A stretch of 64,000 nt of DNA from Actinobacillus genomosp. 1 (lineage in GTDB: Bacteria > Pseudomonadota > Gammaproteobacteria > Enterobacterales > Pasteurellaceae). The DNA lies in NCBI RefSeq assembly GCF_029774175.1, contig NZ_CP103834.1:816501-880500 (forward strand), in the 5' to 3' direction. The notes beneath the pieces are model-generated. The model worked only from the letters and a program-made list of their open reading frames with translations, had not been told where the DNA came from and searched no databases. A program made the position numbers and the translations under genes. Within the stretch, counting starts at the first letter, position 1, and each line of letters begins with the position of its first letter. Positions 34,085 to 42,496 of this stretch are shown here, in pieces.

Positions 34085-34390
34085 TTAATTGCCCTTTAAC
34101 ATTAAGATAAATTCTGATAATGCTTTTATAAAATCAGGCGAAAGCCATAGAAAAAACGCTACGGCAATTCCTACGCCGCAAGATTTAAAAAAGAATTTCA
34201 AACCTGTGGAAATCTCTAAACCTGCTTTATCTGCACCTTGCTCACTCATATGTCCCCCTATATTTACCACTGTTAATAATTTACTAATAAACCGTACAAT
34301 GCTATAATTCTGCTCGGATATGTTCGCATTATGCGGAATTGAAAGCTCTGAATGGTTAGCCACTCGGGGCTTTTTCTTTTTACCGCTCAT
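34085..34390 (-). CDS. Hypothetical small membrane protein
   Basis: A 101-residue frame of unknown function. Residues 71-90 (KSCGVGIAVAFFLWLSPDF region) form one membrane helix. Two starts are possible. The first ATG at 34388-34390 has only a weak GGGG site in the previous gene's end. An internal ATG at 34247-34249 has a strong AGGGGGA site and would give a 54-residue protein, MSEQGADKAGLEIS, with the membrane helix in its second half. I favour the short form but list the full frame. Confidence 0.5.
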   Translation of the reverse strand: MSGKKKKPRVANHSELSIPHNANISEQNYSIVRFISKLLTVVNIGGHMSEQGADKAGLEISTGLKFFFKSCGVGIAVAFFLWLSPDFIKALSEFILMLKGN

Positions 34391-34394
34391 TTGA

Positions 34395-34757
34395 TTATTT
34401 GCCCCATAATTTCAAAATATTGGATAATTGCTGATCGCTAATTTCCTCAACGTTTTCATAAATCTTACGCGTGCTTCCTCGTGCTTTACCGGTTCTCACT
34501 TTGTGATTGTGATATTCCACTAACTTTTTAATTTGCTCCGCATCTTTTACGGTGTAACGCGTGTATGGATTCCCCCATTTACTCGTTTCTGATACACGAT
34601 TAAATTCTAATCCTAGCTGTTTTTCTACTCGGTTTACCTCATTACGTGCGTTTAAGAAATGAACATCAAAATAACTTTCTTTTTCACTTATGCCTAAATG
34701 CGGATTGGTTACTAGTGCCTTAATCACGGCTACTTCTCTTGGTGAACGTGTCATCAT
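34395..34757 (-). CDS. Hypothetical DNA-binding-like satellite protein
   Basis: A 120-residue basic protein. The first half (SPREVAVIKALVTNPHLGI then NARNEVNRVEKQLGL) resembles a winged-helix or helix-turn-helix region; the tail is rich in Lys/Arg with KVRTGKARGSTRK. It follows alpA by 11 bases and is probably co-transcribed with it. A regulatory or DNA-binding role is inferred from composition and position only. Confidence 0.65.
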   Translation of the reverse strand: MMTRSPREVAVIKALVTNPHLGISEKESYFDVHFLNARNEVNRVEKQLGLEFNRVSETSKWGNPYTRYTVKDAEQIKKLVEYHNHKVRTGKARGSTRKIYENVEEISDQQLSNILKLWGK

Positions 34758-34768
34758 CTATTACCCAC

Positions 34769-34966
34769 TTATACTCGTGTTGCTTTTTGTTCTTCAATCC
34801 ACGCTTCTACCTCTTCTAAATCCCATCGGATAAAGTTTTGAGAAAAGCGGATTGGCTGCGGAAATTGATTAGCTTTAACAAGTAGATTTAACTTTGTACG
34901 ACCAAAGCCAATAAGGGCGGTTACTTCTTTGCCTGTAATAAGTTTTTTAGATTGGGATTGATTCAT
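34769..34966 (-). CDS. alpA: AlpA-family transcriptional regulator
   Basis: A 65-residue MerR-like winged-helix protein: KKLITGKEVTALIGFGRTKL, then the FPQPIRFSQNFIRWDLEEVEAWI block typical of AlpA and P4 Vis. Such proteins act as excisionase and activator in P4-type satellites and in gram-negative PICIs. A GAGGAG ribosome site precedes the ATG. It is the first gene of a short operon, downstream of an inverted-repeat region. It likely controls excision and the switch to satellite gene expression. Confidence 0.9.
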   Translation of the reverse strand: MNQSQSKKLITGKEVTALIGFGRTKLNLLVKANQFPQPIRFSQNFIRWDLEEVEAWIEEQKATRV

Positions 34967-35046
34967 TTAAAATACTCCTCATAAATCATCAAACGGTTAG
35001 ATTTGTAACGTTACGAGGGGTATTAAAAAGGAATTTAGGAAGTGAG

Positions 35047-35087
35047 AAAATCTATATAGATTCTATTTAGATCTATATAGATTTTTT
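35047..35087. repeat. Double palindrome upstream of alpA
   Basis: The near-palindromic ATCTATATAGAT occurs twice (within 35047-35061 and 35071-35087), 9 bases apart. It could be the operator region for alpA, or a terminator for the gene ending at 35100 since A4/T6 tracts flank it. Confidence 0.5.
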
Positions 35088-35099
35088 GTAGGTGGGTAG

Positions 35100-35801
35100 C
35101 TATTTGATTTGGTTAGCTTTGGCGAATTTATCTCTTAAATTGCTTTCGGTTAAACCTGTATAACCTTGATATTTATCAGCTAAAAATGTAATCAATTCTG
35201 ATTGATTTTTAAATTTGCCATCTGCTAATAACTCATCTTTTAAGGCTTGAATAATGTTTAAATAGCTTGTTTCGGATTTTGGATTAAGGACTTTTTCATC
35301 TATATTGTTGTGTATTGGAACTAACTCTACATTTTCAATTTCTGATAATTCATTAAAATATGGAATTTTAGCATTTATTATTTTTTCGATTTCCGCTCTT
35401 ACGAAAAAAAACTCAACATTTGTATAATCTTCTGCAATTTTTTCACATTGAATTTCATAAGCATTTCTAGCGTTAAAATCATAATGCGTCATTTTTCCAT
35501 TTGAATCAGCTTCAAAAAAAATTAAATGTCTTAAATATAATTCTAATTCGGCTAGTTCAATCTCGTAAAAAATATCTACTGAATTATATTTTTTAAAACA
35601 AGATACTCTTTCATTCCTATTCTTAGCTTGTTCTAATAAAGCATAAACATCTTTACCACAGGTCACTCCATAAAAAGCTGTCTCATTTCTCCCTTTAATT
35701 TTATTGTTCTTTAACTTTTGTCTATAAATAATGGCTCTTAAATGTTCCAAAGATAGATATTTTCGGTTGTGTTCTTCCATTATTGAAGATAAGTCAATCA
35801 T
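35100..35801 (-). CDS. Hypothetical protein, possible island cargo
   Basis: A 233-residue AT-rich gene that I do not recognise. The N-terminal half is rich in aromatic and charged residues (EHNRKYLSLEHLRAIIYRQ; FYEIELAELELYLRHLIFF). The C-terminal 55 residues (NIIQALKDELLADGKFKNQ then GLTESNLRDKFAKANQIK) look like a small helical domain of the kind found at the ends of phage-encoded proteins. The ATG has an AAGGGGCG site. It follows a structured leader and lies between the head module and the regulatory genes. Confidence 0.7.
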   Translation of the reverse strand: MIDLSSIMEEHNRKYLSLEHLRAIIYRQKLKNNKIKGRNETAFYGVTCGKDVYALLEQAKNRNERVSCFKKYNSVDIFYEIELAELELYLRHLIFFEADSNGKMTHYDFNARNAYEIQCEKIAEDYTNVEFFFVRAEIEKIINAKIPYFNELSEIENVELVPIHNNIDEKVLNPKSETSYLNIIQALKDELLADGKFKNQSELITFLADKYQGYTGLTESNLRDKFAKANQIK

Positions 35802-35835
35802 AAACGCCCCTTTCGCATTTACCCTTATGAATGGA

Positions 35836-35888
35836 AACGCACCAACAAGATAAGGTTTCTTGCTTTCGGGGATCAGCCTAGGTGCGTT
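35836..35888 (-). ncRNA. Structured element ahead of the 233-residue gene
   Basis: AACGCACC at 35881-35888 (read on the minus strand) pairs perfectly with GGTGCGTT at 35836-35843, enclosing a CAAGA/TCTTG hairpin. It occupies most of the gap between two minus-strand genes. It could be an antisense-type RNA of the C4 class or a leader structure; there is no U tract, so a plain terminator is unlikely. Confidence 0.35.
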
Positions 35889-35895
35889 AATTTGG

Positions 35896-36258
35896 TTATT
35901 TGATTTTTAGATTGATACTAATATCTAAATCTTGGGTTTCGCCGTTTTTATCTGTAAATGTTACTTTACCTTGAATAACTTTCCCTAAATCAATAGGTTC
36001 ATTCGCTTGTTTCGCTAATTCCGCTTGAATAATCGGGCGTTGTATCTCTTGTTTTAATTTCGCTATTTGCTCATTATACACAGGATCATTTGCTAACTTT
36101 TCCTTTATTTTGCGGTCTTCTAATACAGCGTAAATAATCCCCCACGCTATCAGCACAAAAAAGCCAAATCCGATATTTAACCATCCTATTTTATCGCCCA
36201 TTATCCACAGAAAAAGAACAATAAAAGGAGAGATACACAACAGAAAGAATTTAGACAT
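35896..36258 (-). CDS. Hypothetical two-helix membrane protein
   Basis: A 120-residue protein starting MSKFFLLCISPFIVLFLW. Two membrane helices (about residues 2-17 and 25-44) are followed by a Lys/Glu-rich coiled-coil segment (EDRKIKEKLANDPVYNEQIA) and a C-terminal beta-rich domain with VTFTDKNGETQDLDISINL. The ATG at 36256-36258 has an AGGGGC site; 18 upstream codons are open but begin without one. It ends the head-gene operon. A holin-like role is not supported by the large soluble tail. Function unknown. Confidence 0.65.
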   Translation of the reverse strand: MSKFFLLCISPFIVLFLWIMGDKIGWLNIGFGFFVLIAWGIIYAVLEDRKIKEKLANDPVYNEQIAKLKQEIQRPIIQAELAKQANEPIDLGKVIQGKVTFTDKNGETQDLDISINLKIK

Positions 36259-36322
36259 AGAAGCCCCTAATAGTGGCGAATCATTGACTAATTTATAGCA
36301 ACTCACCGCCAATATTTCAAGG

Positions 36323-36838
36323 CTACTTTATTACGTTTTTCATTTCTTGGTAAAAGGTGTTAGCTACCACTTTTTCAGCTCTACCTTTCGCTACTTGTTC
36401 AGCTTTTTTCATAAAGTGTTGTGCTTTTACACCATTTACCGTCCCTCTATCTACCATATGCCAGAAATATGGATCATTTAAGTAAATTCTAACTGGCCCT
36501 GTCAATAGTTTTCCGCTTTTAGTAAATCTATTACGTTTTCTTTCTCTATGCGTAATAGATTTCTTTTTATCTGAAAAGAAAACATTTGCTTCACCTTCTA
36601 ACTTGCCGTTTTTTGATAATGTAGTTTTCTGCCTAATATTTTTCTTTAGTACTCCTTTCTGTCTAAAATTAGTACTTTTATTCATTACCGGAACTGTTGA
36701 TCTTAAAGTCTTTTTAACTTCTTTTGCTCCTGTACTAAGTGATTTTCTTATAGCTTTTTTAGTTTCTTTTTGTAGCTCTTTTTCAATTTTCTTAATATTA
36801 GCTTGAATTTCTTTTAAGCCAGTAATTTTCACACTCAT
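36323..36838 (-). CDS. HK97 gp10-like head-tail/tail completion protein
   Basis: A 171-residue basic protein beginning MSVKITGLKEIQANIKKIEKE, the typical start of the HK97 gp10-like family, with conserved PYFWHMVDRGT and KAQHFMKKA blocks towards the end. In siphophages these proteins sit at the head-tail junction or complete the tail. An ATG at 36836-36838 with a GGAG site gives this form; 12 upstream codons overlap terL. It follows terL directly, overlapping by the extended frame only. Retaining it fits a satellite that must dock its heads to foreign tails. Confidence 0.8.
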   Translation of the reverse strand: MSVKITGLKEIQANIKKIEKELQKETKKAIRKSLSTGAKEVKKTLRSTVPVMNKSTNFRQKGVLKKNIRQKTTLSKNGKLEGEANVFFSDKKKSITHRERKRNRFTKSGKLLTGPVRIYLNDPYFWHMVDRGTVNGVKAQHFMKKAEQVAKGRAEKVVANTFYQEMKNVIK

Positions 36839-36857
36839 TTGATTACTCCATTTGGTT

Positions 36858-38528
36858 TTATAGGTAAATTCCATTAAATTCTGCTAAGGCTTTTTTCTGT
36901 TCATCTGACATTTCAAAAGCTAAATCTCCGTACTCTAATTGATACGTACCCACCGCCATTAAAAAAGCAATTGCCGGGTCGATTTTATTCGCCGATTTCT
37001 TTTTGTTCGGTTTGATATTGGCATTCGCATCCATTTCCATTACCACGTTAGATAATGCCCACGACAGAATAGGATCGCCGTTGTGTTCTATCATTTGGCG
37101 ATTGATGAGTACCTCAGCAGATTTTGCCACTGGGCTAAATCGTTGATAGGTTTGTGGAAACGGCTCTACTTCTAATCCTGCCCCCTGTAATTGGGTGCGT
37201 AAGTGTGTAGCGTTCCATACGTCAAAACCAATCATTTTTATATTGAAAATGCCACTATCTTTTAAAATATCATCTCTAATCCGGTCATAGTCGATACAAT
37301 CGCCGCCGGTTACTCGTAACCACCCCATACGCTCCCATTGTCGGTAAATGGCCCGGTTTTTATTGGCCACATTCTGTAATTGATATTCCGGTATGTAATG
37401 GCGTGTAATAGTTCGTACTTTGCCGGTTGGCATTGGGAACACGTAACAAATACTAGTAAGGTCATTTGTACTGGAAAGGTCTAAGCCCATATAACATTCT
37501 TTACCGTGTAAATCCGTTTCTTGATAGCTTCTTTCGCACGCTTTCCAGTTTCCTTCGCCTAGCCACGGTGTAGAACCGTTACACCATACATTAAAGCGTT
37601 TAGTGAGCATTTCTACCCATTCGGACGGAATCCCACGTGCTTTCGCTATGGTGTTTTCAAAGTCTTGGAAAGGAATAGATTTACCGATATTGGGATTTGC
37701 TTTTATCCATTGGCTAGGATCGTCCACTTCGCTTTCATCGTCCAGTTCAAAGATCATAATGAAGATACTTTCGTTTTGCTCGTTACCGTCTAATATTTGG
37801 CAGCAGTAATCATAATGCTGTTTACAGGCGGAAATCGTATTACTTCCGGCGGTTGTTATCGCAAATAAAAGCCCTTCGGGTCTTGCCCCTTGCCCTAATT
37901 CCAACGCACTATAAACGCTGTTGTCGGGGTGTAAGTGGTATTCGTCCACAATCGCAAGGCTTGGGTTTGTACCTTCAATCGTGGACGATTTCGCCGCCAG
38001 CGGTCGCATTAGGCTGTTATTTTGCGGATAAATCATTTTATGCTGTTGAATCTGCACTCGCTTTTTAAGCGGTTTACTTAATACTGCCATTTGTCGGGCA
38101 TCATCAAAAACTATTCTAGCCTGATCACGACTTACGGCGGCGGTGTAAATATCTTGCTGACCTTTTTCCATTACAAGAAACCAATTAGCAAGCACGGCGG
38201 CCACCGTTGATTTAGCATTTTTCCGGGCAACTTGAATATAAGCGGAACGATATTTCCTCAAACCGGTAGCACGATATTTAAAGCCTAAAATATTAGCGAA
38301 TAGAAATACCTGCCAATCTGAAAGCTCGATCGCTTTTCCTCTTAAGTGTCCTTTTACGTGCGGACATACCTTAGAAAACTTTAAAAAACGTTCTACAATT
38401 TCACTATCAAAGTAATAATTAGGGTTTTCTAAGTCCGCAAAATAGCGATTTACGGCTTGTTTTATGCGTTTACAAGCAATAATTTCGCCATTTTTTACCG
38501 CTTTTGCGTAGTCATTCCATATCGTCAT
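36858..38528 (-). CDS. terL: Terminase large subunit
   Basis: A 556-residue HK97-type packaging motor. The ATPase domain has Walker A ARKNAKST (residues 101-108), Walker B LAIVDEYH (191-198) and a coupling AITTAGS motif. The nuclease domain begins near MGLDLSSTNDLTS, whose first aspartate is a predicted metal ligand. It cuts concatemers and drives DNA into the prohead. It overlaps terS by four bases. The length is normal for the family and no damage is visible. Confidence 0.93.
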   Translation of the reverse strand: MTIWNDYAKAVKNGEIIACKRIKQAVNRYFADLENPNYYFDSEIVERFLKFSKVCPHVKGHLRGKAIELSDWQVFLFANILGFKYRATGLRKYRSAYIQVARKNAKSTVAAVLANWFLVMEKGQQDIYTAAVSRDQARIVFDDARQMAVLSKPLKKRVQIQQHKMIYPQNNSLMRPLAAKSSTIEGTNPSLAIVDEYHLHPDNSVYSALELGQGARPEGLLFAITTAGSNTISACKQHYDYCCQILDGNEQNESIFIMIFELDDESEVDDPSQWIKANPNIGKSIPFQDFENTIAKARGIPSEWVEMLTKRFNVWCNGSTPWLGEGNWKACERSYQETDLHGKECYMGLDLSSTNDLTSICYVFPMPTGKVRTITRHYIPEYQLQNVANKNRAIYRQWERMGWLRVTGGDCIDYDRIRDDILKDSGIFNIKMIGFDVWNATHLRTQLQGAGLEVEPFPQTYQRFSPVAKSAEVLINRQMIEHNGDPILSWALSNVVMEMDANANIKPNKKKSANKIDPAIAFLMAVGTYQLEYGDLAFEMSDEQKKALAEFNGIYL

Positions 38529-38884
38529 AGTTCGTCTAATACGTCTTTTTCTTCTGTATCTACGGGGTTTTTACGTCTGCTGACCGGGTCAAAGCCCAGT
38601 AAGGACGACATTTTAATAATGATTTTTTCTGCTTCACTTTTAGCGGTAAGTGCTGGATTACGGGCTTCTGTGCCTTGCGTATTGGTAATACTGAAACCTC
38701 GCTCGGCAATATTTTGAACCGCTTGCCGGTAAAGCGAATAGTTCACGCAATACAGTTCTAAGTTAGTGTAATCTTCTTCGGTTATATCCCCACGTTCCAC
38801 TAACTGTTTTATTTTTCGCTTCCATTGGTCGGTGGCGATTGCATCTAAATAACTTGGGGCTTTAGGTGTTTTTCGCTTTGTCAT
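38525..38884 (-). CDS. terS: Terminase small subunit (P27 family)
   Basis: A 119-residue protein starting MTKRKTPKAPSYLDAIA, with a LVERGDITEEDYTNLELYC block and C-terminal KMSSLLGFDPVSRRK, all typical of the P27-type small terminase that recognises the packaging site. The ATG at 38882-38884 has an AGGA site. A longer frame of 36 extra codons is open but lacks one. Its own specificity subunit would let the satellite package its genome into its own heads. Confidence 0.88.
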   Translation of the reverse strand: MTKRKTPKAPSYLDAIATDQWKRKIKQLVERGDITEEDYTNLELYCVNYSLYRQAVQNIAERGFSITNTQGTEARNPALTAKSEAEKIIIKMSSLLGFDPVSRRKNPVDTEEKDVLDEL

Positions 38885-39053
38885 GTTGTCCTGTCTATAT
38901 TTTCTGAAAAATTGCCGTGCGTAAAAATTTGAGGGGGATGGCGGTTCTTGGCGGTTGGGCTTTTCTTTCAAAAACTCCCCCCACCTATTCAAATTGTTTA
39001 TTATTTAAGCTCATCCAAATTTGGATAGGGGCATAGTGATTTTTCCCATTCCT

Positions 39054-39410
39054 TTACTTCTTCGCACCATATCCACGTTTGTCTATCTCTCTTGTTTTGT
39101 AGCTATGGCAATCTCGGCATAATGCTTGATGGTTTGACTTTACCCAAAATAACGGGTCTGCTTGTCCATTCTCTACGGGCTTAATATGGTCTATCACGGT
39201 TGCCGGTGTATAGATTCCTTTTGCTAAACACATAACACAAAGGGGATTTTGTGCTAGGTATCCTTTACGGTATTTCGCCCATCTATGATCGTAACCTCGT
39301 TTAGCTGCACTCTGTCGGGTATCCTTTGGCTTATGCTCATCACATCGTCCGGATTTCACTCGATTACGACAACCGGGGAAAGTACAACGCCTTAATGGTT
39401 GCATCGGCAT
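39054..39410 (-). CDS. HNH endonuclease
   Basis: A 118-residue HNH nuclease. An N-terminal zinc site (CTFPGCRNRVKSGRCDEH) is followed by a second Cys pair (NPLCVMC) and the HNH core VIDHIKPVENGQADPLFW with NHQALCRDCHSYKT. Such proteins are encoded next to terminases in HK97-type modules and assist specific DNA cutting during packaging. It lies between the connector gene and terS. Confidence 0.92.
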   Translation of the reverse strand: MPMQPLRRCTFPGCRNRVKSGRCDEHKPKDTRQSAAKRGYDHRWAKYRKGYLAQNPLCVMCLAKGIYTPATVIDHIKPVENGQADPLFWVKSNHQALCRDCHSYKTREIDKRGYGAKK

Positions 39411-39419
39411 TTGCTCCCC

Positions 39420-39728
39420 CTAATAAATGCTAGGCTCTCTATATGGATTCCATAAAGCACTAATAGCAAAAGGCACTTCATAAAGCTGGACATCCGCCAC
39501 CGTTTCACGATTCGCATACAAATGCCCGATAAACATTAGGCAGCCTACTTTTATGCCACTAGTAAACTTGACTTCTTTTTCCGTATGGCTTTCGCCCCAC
39601 GTTTTACCAATATAGTTCTGAGCCACTTCTAACGCTGATTCCGCCAACATATCCAGCAATGAATCATCAAGATCATGTTCAATACGTAAATGGGCTTTGA
39701 TTTCATCTAGGCTTATACTAACGTTCAT
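39420..39728 (-). CDS. Head-tail connector (gp6-like)
   Basis: A 102-residue protein starting NVSISLDEIKAHLRIEHDLDD, then LLDMLAESALEVAQNYIGK, typical of the HK97 gp6/phage QLRG family that forms the ring below the portal. A second part includes VGCLMFIGHLYANRE and ends PFAISALWNPYRE. It overlaps the adaptor gene by 11 bases. It is part of the neck that receives a tail. Confidence 0.9.
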   Translation of the reverse strand: MNVSISLDEIKAHLRIEHDLDDSLLDMLAESALEVAQNYIGKTWGESHTEKEVKFTSGIKVGCLMFIGHLYANRETVADVQLYEVPFAISALWNPYREPSIY

Positions 39729-40065
39729 ACGCTTCCCCCTCTTTACACATTAGCTGAATTTCTTCGTGCCGTTCTTTACTATCAATCACCGAATAAATAT
39801 CTAATATCTTTTCGCCATACTTCACACGCATTTTTCTATTGATAGGTAGATCAGGCTGATAGCGTATTCTTACTCGGGTGATGTTCTCCCCCATTTGGAA
39901 AGGGCCGCTAAAATATTCTCGCCCTTGTAGTGGTTCAATACTTGCTCGTATTTGTTTTACTGTTTGCCACTCTCGAATAGGGGAACCATAATCACTTTTC
40001 TTACTGATTGGCTTTTGTAGTTCTATAACCTTATCGAATTTTCCAGCTCTAACCATTCTCGCCAT
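39718..40065 (-). CDS. Head-tail adaptor (SPP1 gp16-like)
   Basis: A 115-residue beta-rich protein. It has the family layout: KFDKVIELQKPISKKSDYG near the start, REWQTVKQIRASIEPLQGREYF, then TRVRIRYQ and a GEKILDIYSVID strand. Members stop up the portal and connect to the tail completion ring. It overlaps the portal gene by 17 bases and the connector gene by 11, indicating tight translational coupling. Confidence 0.88.
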   Translation of the reverse strand: MARMVRAGKFDKVIELQKPISKKSDYGSPIREWQTVKQIRASIEPLQGREYFSGPFQMGENITRVRIRYQPDLPINRKMRVKYGEKILDIYSVIDSKERHEEIQLMCKEGEAYER

Positions 40066-41281
40066 TTGTTTTACCTTGCTTAACTTCTACCGTTTGTTTC
40101 CATGCTTGGCTAAATTCATCGCCGCCAACATAAGGCGGTAAGCCTTCACGCTTTCTACATTCGTTCGGGGATAGAATGCCACTTTTGATAGCAATCTCGT
40201 AACCTGTGAAACGGTCATTTTGATTGGTTCGCAACAGTTCGCTAGTATCAAATTCAATCACGTAACGCTTACGGCTATTACTTGCTAAATCAATCATCAA
40301 GGCGTCTTTTAGCTGTTGCTCAAAATTGACTAAATGAGGTTTAAGCGTCTGACCCAAAAATGATCTGCTCGCTTCCGTGAAATTTGAGTAGCTACTATGC
40401 GAATAATCTTGTAAGAAGATTGGGCTAATATTGAAAATGCGGGCAATATCTTCAATAGTGAATTTTCGGCTTGCTAACCATTCAGCATCTTGATTACTCA
40501 TTCCTAACTGTTTGTATTCCATACCGCCCTCAAGGATCGGCGTTTTACCTGCGTTCTTTGCCCCTTTGTAACGCTCTAAGGCTTTTATCGCCTTTTGCCC
40601 TTTGGCTTCATCAAACCATTCAGCCGTTGAGATAATGCCGCTTGCTAATAAGCCATTATTCATTATGCTTGAGCCGTGTCTTTGTTGTGACATCCCCAAG
40701 CCCACCGCTTCACGGGCAATAGTGATCGGGCTACGTCCTATAAAACCGTCATAACTTGAATTACGTAAATGTAGGATTTCATCTTGAAGATAGTTTTTCA
40801 CGTTGCCGTCAATATCCGTTATTTGATAGATCCACGTGCCTTTATTAGTGCGTTGAATATTTACACTATGCGGTGGATATGGCGTTAATGATTCCGCTTC
40901 GCCCTTATAATTCCAACTGATTACCGCATACGCATTACCATTCAAAAGCAAGTGTCGCATCATCGTTTCTTTGAATTGGTATGGCGTTTGGTTACGATTT
41001 GGCATTTCATTGAGCAGATATTCAACCGGGTGCTTATGTACTCGGTTTCGCCCATCGCTTGTTAATTCAAATAAATAACATGGCATACTGGCAACCGCTT
41101 GAGATATTACCGTTACTGCATTTAATACCGCCGGCAATGCTTCTGCAGTAATAGGCGTTACAAACTCGCCTGAATTTGTATTACTTGCACCCATATAACT
41201 AAAATACTCATCCAAAGTAAGGGGCGTAGATCTAACTTCATTCGCTGATTCCTGTTTGTTTCGTTTAAACCATTTAAACAT
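40049..41281 (-). CDS. Portal protein (HK97 family)
   Basis: A 410-residue portal. It shows the clip/stem/crown arrangement with LPAVLNAVTVISQAVASMP near residue 50-70, the HPVEYLLNEMPN block, GRSPITIAREAVGLG and the C-terminal GILSPNECRKREGLPP motif typical of the family. The portal is the unique vertex through which DNA enters and tails attach. It lies between protease and adaptor genes, one base from the protease stop. Confidence 0.94.
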   Translation of the reverse strand: MFKWFKRNKQESANEVRSTPLTLDEYFSYMGASNTNSGEFVTPITAEALPAVLNAVTVISQAVASMPCYLFELTSDGRNRVHKHPVEYLLNEMPNRNQTPYQFKETMMRHLLLNGNAYAVISWNYKGEAESLTPYPPHSVNIQRTNKGTWIYQITDIDGNVKNYLQDEILHLRNSSYDGFIGRSPITIAREAVGLGMSQQRHGSSIMNNGLLASGIISTAEWFDEAKGQKAIKALERYKGAKNAGKTPILEGGMEYKQLGMSNQDAEWLASRKFTIEDIARIFNISPIFLQDYSHSSYSNFTEASRSFLGQTLKPHLVNFEQQLKDALMIDLASNSRKRYVIEFDTSELLRTNQNDRFTGYEIAIKSGILSPNECRKREGLPPYVGGDEFSQAWKQTVEVKQGKTNGENG

Positions 41282-41282
41282 T

Positions 41283-41855
41283 TTAAGCCTCCGCCAACGT
41301 TAGCCAGTTTTTACGCATCTCATCTTGATTAATGTTTTTCTGTTCTCTTTTGGCGGCAATACGTGAACGCTTCGCAATTTCTAGGCTACTATCCGGATAT
41401 GCCGGAATACTGGTTACAGTAATTTCAAATAACTGTGCTTGCTTAATAGTTCTTAATGCCGGTTCTTTCGTTTCGTCCCATTCTTCTACCTCCGGTAAAA
41501 AGCCAAAGGACATTCCACTAATATCGCCACGGCGTACGCTTTCTAAAATATCATTGCCTAATTGTGTATTTGGCAAATCTATGCGAAAACGTAAGCCTTG
41601 ATTATCTTCCGCCAAGGTAAGCGTATTGCTACTGGTTCTACCTAATAATTTAGTGTAATCATGTTCGAATAATGCTCGAACATCTCCGCCGCCATTTAGC
41701 GATTTAGTAAAAGCATTAGGGGCGAATGTTTCGATAAACTCTCCCCATAAAACTTCACTAGGTTTATTCCATTTCACCACATAGCCGGATAAAGTACGGC
41801 TTTCTTGTTCAGCGGCTAAACTGGAGGTTCTTATTTCAAATTTCTGTTTATTCAT
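41283..41855 (-). CDS. HK97-type prohead maturation protease
   Basis: A 190-residue serine protease of the herpesvirus/HK97 class. It contains LSGYVVKWNKPSE, an ALFEHDYTKLLGR motif with the catalytic histidine, and GDISGMSFGFLP with the nucleophilic serine. It cleaves the scaffold-like delta domain of the capsid protein during maturation. It is encoded upstream of the portal gene and overlaps the gpI-like gene by four bases. Confidence 0.93.
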   Translation of the reverse strand: MNKQKFEIRTSSLAAEQESRTLSGYVVKWNKPSEVLWGEFIETFAPNAFTKSLNGGGDVRALFEHDYTKLLGRTSSNTLTLAEDNQGLRFRIDLPNTQLGNDILESVRRGDISGMSFGFLPEVEEWDETKEPALRTIKQAQLFEITVTSIPAYPDSSLEIAKRSRIAAKREQKNINQDEMRKNWLTLAEA

Positions 41856-42445
41856 TTTGCCGATTCCATATCATCAAACGCTTCAATACCTTGCGAAATT
41901 AATACTAAACTTGTTAGCATTCGTCCATAAAGTAACGGAATCGGTCTGCCTTGTGGCGTTAAATTGCGGATATTGCTAAATGAAGTGCTTTGCTTTTTCT
42001 CGCCTTCTTTAACGCCGCTGCTCATTTCAGGCGTTCGCGTTAAAAGTGAAATAGCTCCCGACATCGCAAGCGAAGCCCCCATTGCACCGGCCATCATTGC
42101 CGCATTAGCTCCCCAAGCTGGAGGAAAAAAGAAAGACGCTGCCACCAATACTGCACCTAAAATAAGCTGACCGATTCCCATACCTTTACCAGCTCCCGCA
42201 ATCACCGGCGTAAAATGAATGGAAGAATTGTCATCAAGATCAATCATCGGGTTAGTTTGTAGCTGATCATTGTTTAGATAATTCTTGCCAATCCGTACTT
42301 TGTAATAACCATTGCGTAAATGTTCACGCAAGCCTTGAATTTGTGTAAGTAGTCCACTCATCAATTCTCGGAAGTTGCTCACTTCAAGTTCGAACGGTTC
42401 GTCGATAAATCGTTTAAGATCGCCGTGAAATATAATTTTTGCCAT
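41852..42445 (-). CDS. Lambda gpI-like tail assembly protein
   Basis: A 197-residue protein starting MAKIIFHGDLKRFIDEPFE, with an N-terminal ubiquitin-like domain (VSNFRELMSGLLTQIQGLRE) and the hydrophobic glycine/alanine-rich centre IAGAGKGMGIGQLILGAVLV typical of the gpI family. The C-terminal third ends NLTPQGRPIPLLYGR. In lambda, gpI acts at the tail tip early in tail assembly. Here the gene lies between the capsid and protease genes, an unusual position. The ATG at 42443-42445 has an AAGGTGG site. Confidence 0.85.
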   Translation of the reverse strand: MAKIIFHGDLKRFIDEPFELEVSNFRELMSGLLTQIQGLREHLRNGYYKVRIGKNYLNNDQLQTNPMIDLDDNSSIHFTPVIAGAGKGMGIGQLILGAVLVAASFFFPPAWGANAAMMAGAMGASLAMSGAISLLTRTPEMSSGVKEGEKKQSTSFSNIRNLTPQGRPIPLLYGRMLTSLVLISQGIEAFDDMESAK

Positions 42446-42496
42446 ATAAATCCACCTTAACAAAAAAGGGACTTAAAGCCCCTTATAGATTTTGTT

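Noticed and set aside
35836..35888. Ordinary intrinsic terminator
   Set aside because: The stem is not followed by a U tract on either strand.
35896..36258. Holin
   Set aside because: Two N-terminal helices are followed by about 75 soluble residues with a beta-rich domain, and no endolysin is nearby.
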